From the NCBI GenBank assembly GCA_002495055.1, contig DADR01000018.1:31872-95871 (forward strand): a DNA stretch of 64,000 bases. The letters are read 5' to 3'. The notes below the pieces were generated by a model. The model searched no databases, was not told where the DNA came from, and was given only the letters and a program-made list of their open reading frames with translations. Shown in pieces: positions 1-8,938 of the stretch (position 1 is its first letter; every line of letters starts with the position of its first letter). The stretch is from Methanoregula sp. UBA247 (GTDB lineage: Archaea; Halobacteriota; Methanomicrobia; Methanomicrobiales; Methanospirillaceae). The position numbers and the translations under genes are program-made.

Positions 1-1463
1 GGCTCTTTTAAATGGGTCTCCCACCGTATTCGTTTTCTTTCCCGGATTCTGTTGAAGAGTTTTTGTTTCAGCCAGGTATGTACCTGCCAGATCTCTTTAT
101 CCGGTATCTCATCGATCATTCGCCAGATCTCAGGATTATCGGGGTTGTCCTGCCAATGGGGATCGGTAGAGTGGAAATATTTTGAATAGAGACCTTCCAT
201 CCGTGGATTCAGCCATGTCGGAATGTGAACCCCATTGGTGATATGGTCGATAGGGATATCCTGTTCTGACAGGTCCGGCCACATACAGCGCCACAGTTCA
301 CGGGCAATCATGCCGTGTTTCTTTGAAACACCGTTATGGTACTGAGTCAGTCGGAGTGCAAACGCGGTCATGTTAAACCCGGCTCTTGCATCACAGGGAT
401 GGTGTCCGAGCTGGAGAAAAGTGTCCTTGTCGATACCAAGCTGAGGATAATAACGGGAAAAATATTTACTCATAAGATCGAAGGGAAAGATATCATTACC
501 GGCAGGAACCGGAGTATGGGTAGTAAAAACCGAGGTCCCTTTCACCTGCACTAAAGCATCCTTAAAGGACATCCCTTTTTCCACTCGTTCCCTGATCCGC
601 TCCAGCTGGGCAAACGCCGGATGCCCTTCATTGAGATGCAGGGCTGAGAACTCTATTCCCAGTTCCCTGAGTACTTTACGTCCTCCTATCCCGAGTACTA
701 TTTCCTGGAGCAGACGTTGTTCAGTCTGTTCGGTGTAGAGACGGTGGGAGATGGTCCTGTTTTCAGGAATGTTTGCAGGAATATCGGTATCAAGTAAGTA
801 GAGCGGCACCTTACCCACATTTATCCTCCACACCGTGACAAAAATCGGGGGTTCGATGAAGGGGACCTGTATCACCATCTGGTCTCCGGAATCATTCAGG
901 ACCCTTAAAATAGGGGCTGCATCGCGATCCAGCATTTCAGTGATATTATCCTGCCAGCCATCAGGACGAATATGCTGGTGGAGGTATCCTTCCGAGTACA
1001 TGAATCCCACTGCCACCAGGGGAACGCCCAGGTCACTGCATTCCTTTAAGTGGTCCCCGGCCAGGAACCCGAGGCCCCCGGCATAAAAAGGAAGTGAGTG
1101 GTGGAGACCATATTCCGCAGAAAAATAGGCAATGGTAAGTGATCTGCGTTTTGGGTAATGTTCAGAAAACCAGCCATTCCGGTTGGTCATGTACCGCAAA
1201 TATCGGTTCATAATGATGTCATAACGACGGAGGTACTCCGGATTTGAAAGAAGACTGTCAAGAAATTCTGCGGGAATATCCTGAAGCATTTTAACGGGAT
1301 TATGGACGCTTTTTTTCCATGCCTGCTGGTTGATCTGCTTAAAGAGTATCCGTGCCTCCGGGTGCCAGCTCCACCAGAGATTGTATGCCAGGTCGACAAG
1401 ACCAGCCAGCCGTTCCGGAACATGGGAGAATTTCTCTGTCAATCGGTCATAATGGTCGGCCAT
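1..1463 (-). CDS. glgP: alpha-glucan (glycogen) phosphorylase, 3' end beyond window
   Basis: GT35 phosphorylase, which releases glucose 1-phosphate from internal alpha-1,4-glucan in the cytoplasm. About 487 N-terminal residues are visible; the gene runs off the left edge, so the C-terminal PLP lysine region cannot be seen. Visible marks are the LVDLAYNLWWSWHPEA N-terminal block of the short archaeal/bacterial phosphorylases, AYFSAEYGL near residue 112, LHLNEGHPAF near 276, HTPVPAGNDIF near 316 and ITNGVHIPTW near 408. The ATG at 1463 gives the family-like N terminus MADHYDRL. It is divergent from the ADP-dependent sugar kinase gene, with about 140 bases between them that must hold both promoters. 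The GT35 assignment is firm; substrate preference (glycogen or maltodextrin) is inferred. Confidence 0.93.
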   Translation of the reverse strand, partial: MADHYDRLTEKFSHVPERLAGLVDLAYNLWWSWHPEARILFKQINQQAWKKSVHNPVKMLQDIPAEFLDSLLSNPEYLRRYDIIMNRYLRYMTNRNGWFSEHYPKRRSLTIAYFSAEYGLHHSLPFYAGGLGFLAGDHLKECSDLGVPLVAVGFMYSEGYLHQHIRPDGWQDNITEMLDRDAAPILRVLNDSGDQMVIQVPFIEPPIFVTVWRINVGKVPLYLLDTDIPANIPENRTISHRLYTEQTEQRLLQEIVLGIGGRKVLRELGIEFSALHLNEGHPAFAQLERIRERVEKGMSFKDALVQVKGTSVFTTHTPVPAGNDIFPFDLMSKYFSRYYPQLGIDKDTFLQLGHHPCDARAGFNMTAFALRLTQYHNGVSKKHGMIARELWRCMWPDLSEQDIPIDHITNGVHIPTWLNPRMEGLYSKYFHSTDPHWQDNPDNPEIWRMIDEIPDKEIWQVHTWLKQKLFNRIRERKRIRWETHLKE

Positions 1464-1605
1464 GTCTCTTTACTTCCCTGATTTTAATGTAGGAACCATC
1501 ATGATTAATACTATCGTGAGTACGAAAAAGAGAGAAGCAAGATCCCATAATAACATTCTAATCGTCTGACATCCCATCTGGCCTTTAAAGGGAAGGTGAC
1601 GTTTT

Positions 1606-2865
1606 TTGGTAAACGCCGGTGTTTGGGAGGACCTGTATCAATCCCTGCAAAAACCGCAGCTGGATCCGGTAATTACCGGCTTCAATGCCAATATCGACCG
1701 GGTTATTCGGGTGACACCCGGAATAATGAGATTTTTCAGGCAGCGGACCGTGCCGGGATTCGATGCGATACTCGACCGGCTGAAACAATCCATGCGGTAC
1801 TGTACTGCCGATGAGATATTTATCAGCGAACCATCACGCTACCGTGAACTTTCAGAATCCTTTTCCCGTTCCGGTACGCTCCATATCGGAGGCCAGGCAG
1901 GAATTGCTGCTGTTCATCTGCGCACACTTGGCATCCCGTCGGTAACCTGTGCTGTTCCCGGTGCAGGCCCAAAGACCTGTGCTCTCCTGCAGGATGCTGG
2001 TGCCACTCCCCTGACATTTGAACCAGGAGACGGTGGTCCATCTGATATAATCCATCTCATTTTTGAATACCCCCCGGGGCTGGTGCCGCTGGCTGATGGT
2101 GTTGTGCCCCGGAGTAACCGGTTCATCGTGTCTCCTGTCCACGATGCATCCACCGTGATCATACCAGAGAGGTTTGAGAATTCTTTTTTGGAACAGATTG
2201 CCCCCTGCCGGCGTGCATTCCTCTCCGGCTACCAGTACCTGCGAACGGAACAGGAATTTATCACCGCAGGCAGGCAGATCCGGGTGATCCGCCGTGTTGA
2301 TTCCCGTATGCGGACACATGTAGAATGCGTCTCGGGTGCAGACAGGAATGTGATGGCGATGATGCTCCGTCATATCATGCCGAATACTGACAGCATCGGG
2401 CTGAATGAACGGGAACTGGGTTTGTTCATGCATGCGTTACGGGCACCTGATCCCGGGTCAGCGGGGGAAATACTGCCCTCTTCTCCTGTTGCCTGCGTGC
2501 GTGATGCTATCACCCTTGCAGAAGTAACAGGAGTAAGCCGGATTCATCTCCATACCTTCGGGTATTATTTTCTTATCCTGAAATCCGAAACCACAAAACC
2601 GGAAGTATCCCGGGATGCCCTCCTGCTTGCTGCACGGGTGACTGCAGATACCGCGGGATTGGGAGAACAGGTCCTTTCACCTGAGGGTCTTTTTGCGTAC
2701 GCCGCTGTCCGGGAAGTGTTTGGCCCTGACGTGACGCCGGGGATTTTTAAGATTAATGAACGGGTAGTGGTGTTCGTCCCGACATATATTTCACACAATA
2801 TTCATAAGACAACCGGGCTTGGCGACGTTCTTTCATCCACTGCGTTCGTTGCAGACCAGTTCTGA
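1606..2865 (+). CDS. pfkC: ADP-dependent phosphofructokinase/glucokinase
   Basis: Member of the archaeal ADP-dependent sugar kinase family, phosphorylating fructose 6-phosphate or glucose with ADP in the modified Embden-Meyerhof pathway. Length 419 residues is near the family norm. Motifs: ITGFNANIDRVI near residue 23 (sugar-binding start of the ribokinase-like fold), HIGGQAGIAA near 92, SIGLNERELG near 265 (NxxE-type metal site) and TGLGDVLS near 403, which carries the catalytic aspartate of the GXGD signature. The start is a TTG; the GGAAGGTGA at 1591-1599 ends six bases upstream and supports it, and no in-frame ATG lies nearby. Glucan enzymes on both sides suggest it feeds hexose from stored glucan into glycolysis. 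Glucose versus fructose-phosphate preference cannot be read from the sequence. Confidence 0.9.
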   Translation: MVNAGVWEDLYQSLQKPQLDPVITGFNANIDRVIRVTPGIMRFFRQRTVPGFDAILDRLKQSMRYCTADEIFISEPSRYRELSESFSRSGTLHIGGQAGIAAVHLRTLGIPSVTCAVPGAGPKTCALLQDAGATPLTFEPGDGGPSDIIHLIFEYPPGLVPLADGVVPRSNRFIVSPVHDASTVIIPERFENSFLEQIAPCRRAFLSGYQYLRTEQEFITAGRQIRVIRRVDSRMRTHVECVSGADRNVMAMMLRHIMPNTDSIGLNERELGLFMHALRAPDPGSAGEILPSSPVACVRDAITLAEVTGVSRIHLHTFGYYFLILKSETTKPEVSRDALLLAARVTADTAGLGEQVLSPEGLFAYAAVREVFGPDVTPGIFKINERVVVFVPTYISHNIHKTTGLGDVLSSTAFVADQF

Positions 2866-3139
2866 GACAGAGAATAAGCCTTGTTTTTTGCTTGTATTGA
2901 CTATGAAAAAATTTCTCTTTCAAAAATTGTAAACAAAGAAAAATGTTATATCATCTCTTGGGTATCTTTCACTAGACTAAAGGAATAGATTTTGCATCGC
3001 ACAGAACCCCCCTTCTTTGAATCTCTTCGGGGATTTTTTTCCTGACGCGGGTTACCGGCAGGATAGGAGGGCTTCAAAGGGTCCCGGGGTTCTGACAGGG
3101 ATTGTAAAGCAGGTAGCAAACAAGGGATTGGATGAAGGT

Positions 3140-4594
3140 ATGCCACACATCTGTATAGGGTTTGAAGTCCACCAGCCATACAGGCTGAACCGGATGTTCT
3201 CGCCCGATCCGAAGATTAAAAAAAAGGACCTGTTTGATCATTATTTCGACAGTCTGAACAAAGAAATCCTCTTGCGGGTCGTGGATAAGTGCTATTCTCC
3301 TGCCACAAAACTCATCCTGGAAAAACTCGATGAAGGATTTGCATGCTCATTTTCGATGTCGGGTATTCTCATCGAGCAACTCGAGAGGTGGAGCAAGGAT
3401 ACCCTGTCGCTTTTTGAGGAAGTGGCACGGCACAAAAACACTGAGCTGATCGGGCAGACTTACTACCACAGCATTGCCAGTTGTTTCTCCGATAAATCTG
3501 AATTCAGGGACCAGGTCAGGTTGCATTCAGACCTGATGCATGACCTGTTCAGTGTCCGTCCAACCATCTTTGAAAATACCGAATTTACGTTTAATAACGA
3601 AGTTGCTACCACAATCAGGGATATGGGATTTGCCGGGATTTTTACTGAAGGAGTAGATCGCATCCTGGGCTGGAGGAGTCCTGATTACCTGTATACCTGC
3701 AGGGACTTACCTGTACTTCTCCGGAATACGAAGTTATCCGATGACATCGCCTTCCGGTTTGCCAACCGTACCTGGGACATGTATCCGCTGACTGCTGACA
3801 CCTATGCCCACTGGATTGCCTCATCTTCCGGAGATATAATTACGGTATTCCTTGACTACGAGACATTTGGGGAGCATTTCTGGCAGGAGACCGGTATATT
3901 TGACTTTTTATGCGCCCTGCCCGATGAACTCAGTAAACGGGACGTGGGAACGATCCTGCCATCGCAGGTTGTCTCACAGTATTCACCGGTTGGCGACATC
4001 GATGTTCACGAGACTATTTCATGGGCGGATCTTGAGAAGGATACGTCTGCATGGATGGGAAACGATCGCCAGAGAACAGCGTTTCAGGCTGTGCAGTCGG
4101 CACGGACATTCGCAGTCAATAGACCCCTGTGGCGGTATCTCCAGACCAGTGACCATTTCTATTACATGGCATCCAAATATGGCACGTGCGGGGAAGTACA
4201 CACCTATTTCAGCCACCATGAAGCGGAGGATGCATTCCAGACATATATGAGGGTCATTGCGGACTATGAATCACGAAATATCCGTCTGATGAAAAACCGG
4301 AAATCTGCAAAGATATTACGAACCCTGTCCCCGGAGCAGGCATTTCATTTTGCGTGCCCGTCCGGGTTCATCGGCCATACTGCCTACAACCTTGACCAGT
4401 TTGAAGAGCTCCTCTATTTTGTACCGAAGGATTCTCTCAGTTACCACCAGGACCGGGGAGATTTTGGCAAATGGATTACCGATGTGCTCGATGATCCCCA
4501 GCTCGCGGAGAGTATCAGCGGGCTCACTGAACGTCACGATATTGCTAGGGTAATAAAAGAACGGAGGGAACTGTTGTGGAGTCACTTAAAATAG
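3140..4594 (+). CDS. GH57 alpha-amylase-type glycoside hydrolase
   Basis: Cytoplasmic GH57 enzyme of the archaeal alpha-amylase subgroup, acting on alpha-1,4-glucans; there is no signal peptide. The five family regions can be placed: HQPYRL near residue 11, GQTYYHSIA near 101, ENTEFTFNN near 145 (glutamate nucleophile), FLDYETFGEH near 238 (catalytic aspartate) and WADLEKDTSAWMGND near 295. The ATG at 3140 was chosen because homologous proteins start just before ICIGFEVHQP and a GATGAAGG ribosome-binding sequence precedes it; the upstream in-frame TTG at 3017 would add 41 residues unlike the family. The gene overlaps the next gene by 19 bases, so the two are probably translationally coupled. 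Confidence 0.88.
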   Translation: MPHICIGFEVHQPYRLNRMFSPDPKIKKKDLFDHYFDSLNKEILLRVVDKCYSPATKLILEKLDEGFACSFSMSGILIEQLERWSKDTLSLFEEVARHKNTELIGQTYYHSIASCFSDKSEFRDQVRLHSDLMHDLFSVRPTIFENTEFTFNNEVATTIRDMGFAGIFTEGVDRILGWRSPDYLYTCRDLPVLLRNTKLSDDIAFRFANRTWDMYPLTADTYAHWIASSSGDIITVFLDYETFGEHFWQETGIFDFLCALPDELSKRDVGTILPSQVVSQYSPVGDIDVHETISWADLEKDTSAWMGNDRQRTAFQAVQSARTFAVNRPLWRYLQTSDHFYYMASKYGTCGEVHTYFSHHEAEDAFQTYMRVIADYESRNIRLMKNRKSAKILRTLSPEQAFHFACPSGFIGHTAYNLDQFEELLYFVPKDSLSYHQDRGDFGKWITDVLDDPQLAESISGLTERHDIARVIKERRELLWSHLK

Positions 4595-5718
4595 CTTTTT
4601 TCTGCTGGGAATCGATGTACGCTGAACGTGTCGGCGGGCTTGCCAGTGCCGCAACGCATCTTGCAGAAACACTGGCAAACCAGGACCATGAAGTGCATTT
4701 CTTCACGCGGGGGAATATTCCCGATCAGACAATCAAAGATGTTCATTATCACTATTGCCAGCCATCCGGAAATAACATTGTCGAATACTGCGACAGCATG
4801 AGCATCTCGATGGTAGACCAGTTCAGACGCTTTGATACATCCCACCGTTTTGACTTTCTCCATTTCCATGACTGGCATCCGGTCCAGGCACTCCATCACC
4901 TGCAGGACAGGAATACTATCCTGAGCTTCCATTCAACAGAATACGGGAGGTTTGGCAACCAGTTTGGCGACTGGTGGGAGTTTAAGGAAATTTCCGGGAA
5001 AGAATGGTATGGCGGGCTGATTGCGAAAAGGGTAACCGCAGTTTCCGCAACCCTGAAAAAAGAAGTGATGCAGTTATATAATGTCCCTGATGAGAAATGC
5101 GATGTGGTTCCCAACGGTGTGGTCCCCCGCGAGTTCCGGGCAGCCATCAATCCGGGGGAAGTGAAGAAATCGTATGGTATACACCCCTACGCACCGCTCA
5201 TCCTGTTTATCGGCAGGCTCGTCTACCAGAAAGGCCCGGACCTGCTCATCGAGGCGATCCGGAAAGTCTGCCAGCACCGCTGGGACGCACAGGTCGTTGT
5301 TGCCGGGGAAGGGGGCATGCGTCAGTTCCTGGAGGAGCGGGCAAAAGATCTGCCGGTCAACTTTGTCGGGTACATCCCGGATTCTGAGTATATCCGGTTA
5401 TTAAACGCCGCTGATATCGTCGTCATCCCCAGCCGGAATGAACCCTTCGGGCTTGTGCTCCTGGAGGCATGGAGTGCTGAAAAATGTGTTGTTGCGTCCA
5501 ATGTAGGCGGGCTCTCTGAGAACATTGACGCATTTGAAAATGGTGTCAAAGTGGATGTCGACCCTGAATCCCTCGCATGGGGCATCAATATGATGATAGA
5601 TGAACCAGAGACAGCAGGAGCCCTGGGAAAACGAGGCAGGATCAAAGTGGATCGCCTCTTCCTCTGGGATCCGATCGTCCGTGGACTGACAGATACCTAT
5701 ACCCGTACGGTTGCATGA
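4576..5718 (+). CDS. GT4 glycosyltransferase, probable glycogen/alpha-glucan synthase
   Basis: Retaining GT-B glycosyltransferase of family GT4, 380 residues. The N-terminal domain begins KIAFFCWESMYAERVGGLA, the glycine loop typical of starch-synthase-like proteins. GRLVYQKGPDLL near residue 212 opens the nucleotide-sugar domain, and EPFGLVLLE near 288 is the EX7E donor-binding motif, followed by NVGGLSENI. The GTG start lies inside the end of the GH57 amylase gene (19-base overlap), and the phosphorylase and glucanotransferase genes are close by, so synthesis of storage glucan from a nucleotide sugar is the likely role. A different sugar acceptor cannot be excluded. Confidence 0.85.
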   Translation: MESLKIAFFCWESMYAERVGGLASAATHLAETLANQDHEVHFFTRGNIPDQTIKDVHYHYCQPSGNNIVEYCDSMSISMVDQFRRFDTSHRFDFLHFHDWHPVQALHHLQDRNTILSFHSTEYGRFGNQFGDWWEFKEISGKEWYGGLIAKRVTAVSATLKKEVMQLYNVPDEKCDVVPNGVVPREFRAAINPGEVKKSYGIHPYAPLILFIGRLVYQKGPDLLIEAIRKVCQHRWDAQVVVAGEGGMRQFLEERAKDLPVNFVGYIPDSEYIRLLNAADIVVIPSRNEPFGLVLLEAWSAEKCVVASNVGGLSENIDAFENGVKVDVDPESLAWGINMMIDEPETAGALGKRGRIKVDRLFLWDPIVRGLTDTYTRTVA

Positions 5719-5881
5719 ACCCTGCATAGGGTTTGGAAGTTTCCCCTGCCGTTTTTGACGGGAACCGGATCGGTATTATTTCCCTCCGGCTCCGTATCTC
5801 AAACGAGGAAAGGCAGGAATATGATTTTTAAAAGGGGATGCAGGATAATTGTACTGATTTGTAACTATCCGGGAATCACGC

Positions 5882-6844
5882 ATGCATCATAAGAACTTTA
5901 AGGACACTATCGCAGCATCGCCCTGTATCTTCACTCTGGGTGTTGCCGGGGACAGCGGGTCAGGGAAGACCACGTTTACCGAGGGTATACGGAGCATCTT
6001 TGGCAAGGATCTCGTGTCCACCATTACACTTGACGATTACCACAGCCTTGACCGGGCCGGACGAACGGCGCAGGGAATAACGGCTCTCGACCCCAGCGCA
6101 AACCGTATTGAACGGCTCGAACAGGACCTCATCCAGCTCAAACAGGGGATGCCAATCGAAAAACCGGTCTACAACCATGTTACCGGAACATTTGATCCGC
6201 CCGTCCTCTTCCGGCCCAAAAAAATCCTCATCCTTGAAGGGCTTCACACGCTGTTCACCCCGACGCTGCGAAAATACCTTGATTTCACCCTCTTTGTGGA
6301 CCCGGCACAGCAGGTGAAATATGACTGGAAGATCCGGCGCGACATGGAAAAACGGGGATATTCCCGTGACGCCGTCATGAAAGAGATTGCCGAACGTGAA
6401 CCGGATTACGAACGCTATATTGCCCCCCAGAAGGAATTCGCGGATGCCGTGATCGGGATCGACTATTCGGATTTCGGAAAGGACCTGGGCCTGGAGCGCA
6501 ATGTCTACCGGATCACGCTCTCGCAAAACCGCATGAACCACGCCCTGGAAGATATCGATCTCTCACTGGATCTCTATTCCATCCTCTCCCTTTCCCAGCG
6601 GAATTTCTCACTTAAATTTCTGACCAGTGAGCATAATAACCACCGGATAGGCCAGCTGGTCATGGATGGCGAACTCCGTGAAGACGTCGGGGAAAAACTT
6701 GAGCGCAGCATCGAGAACCAGACACGGGTCCACCCCATCTCACTCTTCAGACACCGAAACTACGTGCCCGCAGGGGATCTCGCCCAGCTGATTCTCTGCT
6801 GGCGTATTATTCACCACCGCATTTTCATGGAGACATGCCAGTAA
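5882..6844 (+). CDS. prk: phosphoribulokinase / uridine kinase family P-loop kinase
   Basis: A 320-residue kinase with the Walker A GDSGSGKTTF near residue 23, then TITLDDYHSLDR near 50 and ILILEGLHTLF near 117, as in phosphoribulokinases. Homologues in Methanospirillum are established phosphoribulokinases that make ribulose 1,5-bisphosphate from ribulose 5-phosphate in the reductive hexulose-phosphate pathway. In this organism the role is inferred; a RubisCO form III and a hexulose-phosphate synthase/isomerase would have to lie elsewhere in the genome. A uridine-kinase activity is the alternative, but length and motif spacing favour phosphoribulokinase. It follows the glucan synthase gene by 163 bases on the same strand. 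Confidence 0.85.
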   Translation: MHHKNFKDTIAASPCIFTLGVAGDSGSGKTTFTEGIRSIFGKDLVSTITLDDYHSLDRAGRTAQGITALDPSANRIERLEQDLIQLKQGMPIEKPVYNHVTGTFDPPVLFRPKKILILEGLHTLFTPTLRKYLDFTLFVDPAQQVKYDWKIRRDMEKRGYSRDAVMKEIAEREPDYERYIAPQKEFADAVIGIDYSDFGKDLGLERNVYRITLSQNRMNHALEDIDLSLDLYSILSLSQRNFSLKFLTSEHNNHRIGQLVMDGELREDVGEKLERSIENQTRVHPISLFRHRNYVPAGDLAQLILCWRIIHHRIFMETCQ

Positions 6845-7122
6845 CGGCACACCGCAGGATCCCGGCATACGGAATTGTTGTACCTTTGTGAACGTGGAGG
6901 ATGCAATGATGCATGCTTTGAAAGGAATAAGCTGCCGTATATGAAGTGAAATACTCCGGCTCTTTGAAAAATCCTCACCTGACCCTCTTGTTTTTTGTCT
7001 GCCGGGAGAAATCATTTGCCCAGCTCGACAATTTGATCGAAAAGCGGGCTCCGGTCCTGAAATTTTTCAGGTATCCGGAAAAATACGCATCGTTATTTTA
7101 AAAAACTCTACTGGTAAACCCT

Positions 7123-7345
7123 TTAATGGTTATAAAAGATCTGGAGAGATCCTTATAAACTTCTCTTAATGCCCGCAGGGGGCTTTTGCAATTGTTACCT
7201 CCACCACCCCCGCCATAGGGGCAGTCCCGGGAGAAGGATAGTTCCCGCAAAGGTAATACAGTATTATCGTATAGCGCAGGAGCGGTCCGGGGAGACAGGC
7301 ACTGTCCTCTCTGTCAAGAGATATTTTGTAATAATTTAAAAAACA
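7123..7345 (+). ncRNA. candidate structured RNA between convergent genes
   Basis: This 520-base gap separates the ends of the phosphoribulokinase and malQ genes and has no convincing ORF. It has its own TATA-like sequence (GGTTATAAAAG at 7128-7138) and a T-rich run near 7322-7336 that could end a transcript. Between them, 7193-7200 can pair with 7251-7258 (8 pairs, one G-T wobble). Two hairpins fit inside: 7208-7211 with 7218-7221, and 7228-7232 with 7243-7247. That makes a three-way junction. A further short hairpin (GACAG-GCA-CTGTC) lies near 7294-7306. Transcription is inferred; no known RNA family was recognised. Confidence 0.3.
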
Positions 7346-7368
7346 AGGTTTTCCTCGGGAGCAGTCAT

Positions 7369-8868
7369 TCATGTTCTCCCGTATACTTCTGTCATATCAC
7401 CGAGATTATCCGTCACGTAGGGGCTGATCTGATCTTTTTCCAGCTGCCATCTCCAGTTGCCCTTATCGGTTCCGGGCTGGTTCATCCGGGATTTAACGCC
7501 AAGGCTGAGGATATCCTGCAGGGGGAATATTACCGTATCTGCAACTGACATCATGGCAAGACGGATTAAAACGGAGGGTACCTGTTCTGCTCTTAAGTCC
7601 TGCCCGATATACCGGAAGAGTCTTTGTTTCTCTTCTGTTGCAGCCTCTGATTCCAGCCACCCGCGGACAGGGGCATTGTCATGGGTGCCGGTATACAGGA
7701 TACAGTTCTTTTGCAGGTTATGGGGGGCGTGTGGACTGTGGGAAGGATCATCGGTAAAAGCAAAAAGGAGGACCCGCATACCCGGCATATCAAACCGGTC
7801 CATGAGTTTTTGGACATCCGGGGTAATAATACCGAGATCTTCTGCAATCAGGGGAAGATCGACCAACCTGTTTTTCAGCTGGGTTAATAATTTTTCACCA
7901 GGTGCAGGAACCCACTTCCCGCGCAGTGCATTGTCTGCACCTGCCGGAACTTCCCAGTACGCGACAAGGCCACGGAAGTGATCAATTCTCGTGTAATCAA
8001 CCAGGGAGAGGGTATGTTCGATCCGGTGAGTCCACCAGGAAAAGCCGGATCGTTCATGCTCTTCCCAGCAGTAGAGCGGATTTTTCCAGAGCTGCCCGGT
8101 CCTGCTGAAATAATCTGGGGGCACGCCAGCCATAACGAGAGGGAGCAGGTTGTCATCGAGCTGGAACAATTCCGGGTGCGACCAGACATCAGCACTGTCA
8201 TAACTGACGTAAATCGGGATATCCCCTACCAAACGGATGCCTTTTTTTATGCAATATTTCCTCAAAGCCATCCATTGATGATGGAAAATATACTGGAGAA
8301 ATTTTTCCCTTTCGATATTTTTTTGGAGGGATTGTCTCATCGCACCCAGTGCCGCCGGATCACGATGTCGTATCGCCTCCGGCCAGGTGCTCCAGAGACT
8401 TCCCTTAAAGTGCCGGTGTAACGATACGAAAAGAACAAAATCCTCAAGCCACCAGGAATTATTCCTGCAGAACTCATCATACCTGTCACGGCCGATCCGG
8501 TCCCGACAGAACCGCTCATACGCCAGGGAAAACAATGTTTCCTTGAACCGGATCACCGCATCAAAATCTACGGTTCCATGAGGAAATTCCGGAACACCTT
8601 CAACATCGGTTTTTTGTAAAAAACCGTCTTTTACCAGGCATTCAGGGCTGATCAGATTCGTATTGAATGCAAAGGTGGATATACTGTGATAGGGGGAATT
8701 ATCATATTCCGGACTGGTGGGATTCAGGGGAAGGATCTGCCAGTAATGCTGTTTTGCTTCCGACAGGAAATCCACAAACCGGCAGGCTGATGGCCCGAGA
8801 TCCCCTATGCCATATCCTGAAAAAAGGGAAGTAATATGCAAAAGAATTCCGCTTCCTCTTCGTTTCAT
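7369..8868 (-). CDS. malQ: 4-alpha-glucanotransferase (amylomaltase, GH77)
   Basis: GH77 enzyme that disproportionates alpha-1,4-glucans and frees glucose, 499 residues, cytoplasmic. Motifs in order: SPEYDNSPYHSISTFAFNT early, GDIPIYVSYDSADVW, DYTRIDHFRG (nucleophile aspartate), LIAEDLGIITPDV (acid/base glutamate) and YTGTHDNAPVRGW (third catalytic aspartate). The start at 8868 gives MKRRGSGILLHITSL, matching the family, with GGTGG seven bases upstream. A longer in-frame reading from 8946 would overlap the upstream gene but adds residues unlike GH77. It lies about 70 bases after the GH57/DUF3536 gene on the same strand, probably in one operon. Confidence 0.93.
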   Translation of the reverse strand: MKRRGSGILLHITSLFSGYGIGDLGPSACRFVDFLSEAKQHYWQILPLNPTSPEYDNSPYHSISTFAFNTNLISPECLVKDGFLQKTDVEGVPEFPHGTVDFDAVIRFKETLFSLAYERFCRDRIGRDRYDEFCRNNSWWLEDFVLFVSLHRHFKGSLWSTWPEAIRHRDPAALGAMRQSLQKNIEREKFLQYIFHHQWMALRKYCIKKGIRLVGDIPIYVSYDSADVWSHPELFQLDDNLLPLVMAGVPPDYFSRTGQLWKNPLYCWEEHERSGFSWWTHRIEHTLSLVDYTRIDHFRGLVAYWEVPAGADNALRGKWVPAPGEKLLTQLKNRLVDLPLIAEDLGIITPDVQKLMDRFDMPGMRVLLFAFTDDPSHSPHAPHNLQKNCILYTGTHDNAPVRGWLESEAATEEKQRLFRYIGQDLRAEQVPSVLIRLAMMSVADTVIFPLQDILSLGVKSRMNQPGTDKGNWRWQLEKDQISPYVTDNLGDMTEVYGRT

Positions 8869-8938
8869 ACACGAGCCACCGTATGTTTCCCGATCAGAGG
8901 GCCGGTTCCGCTCCATTCTCCGGCCATTCCCATCCCTG

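Noticed and set aside
5960..6541. A 193-codon minus-strand frame
   Set aside because: Antisense to the phosphoribulokinase gene with its Walker A motif.
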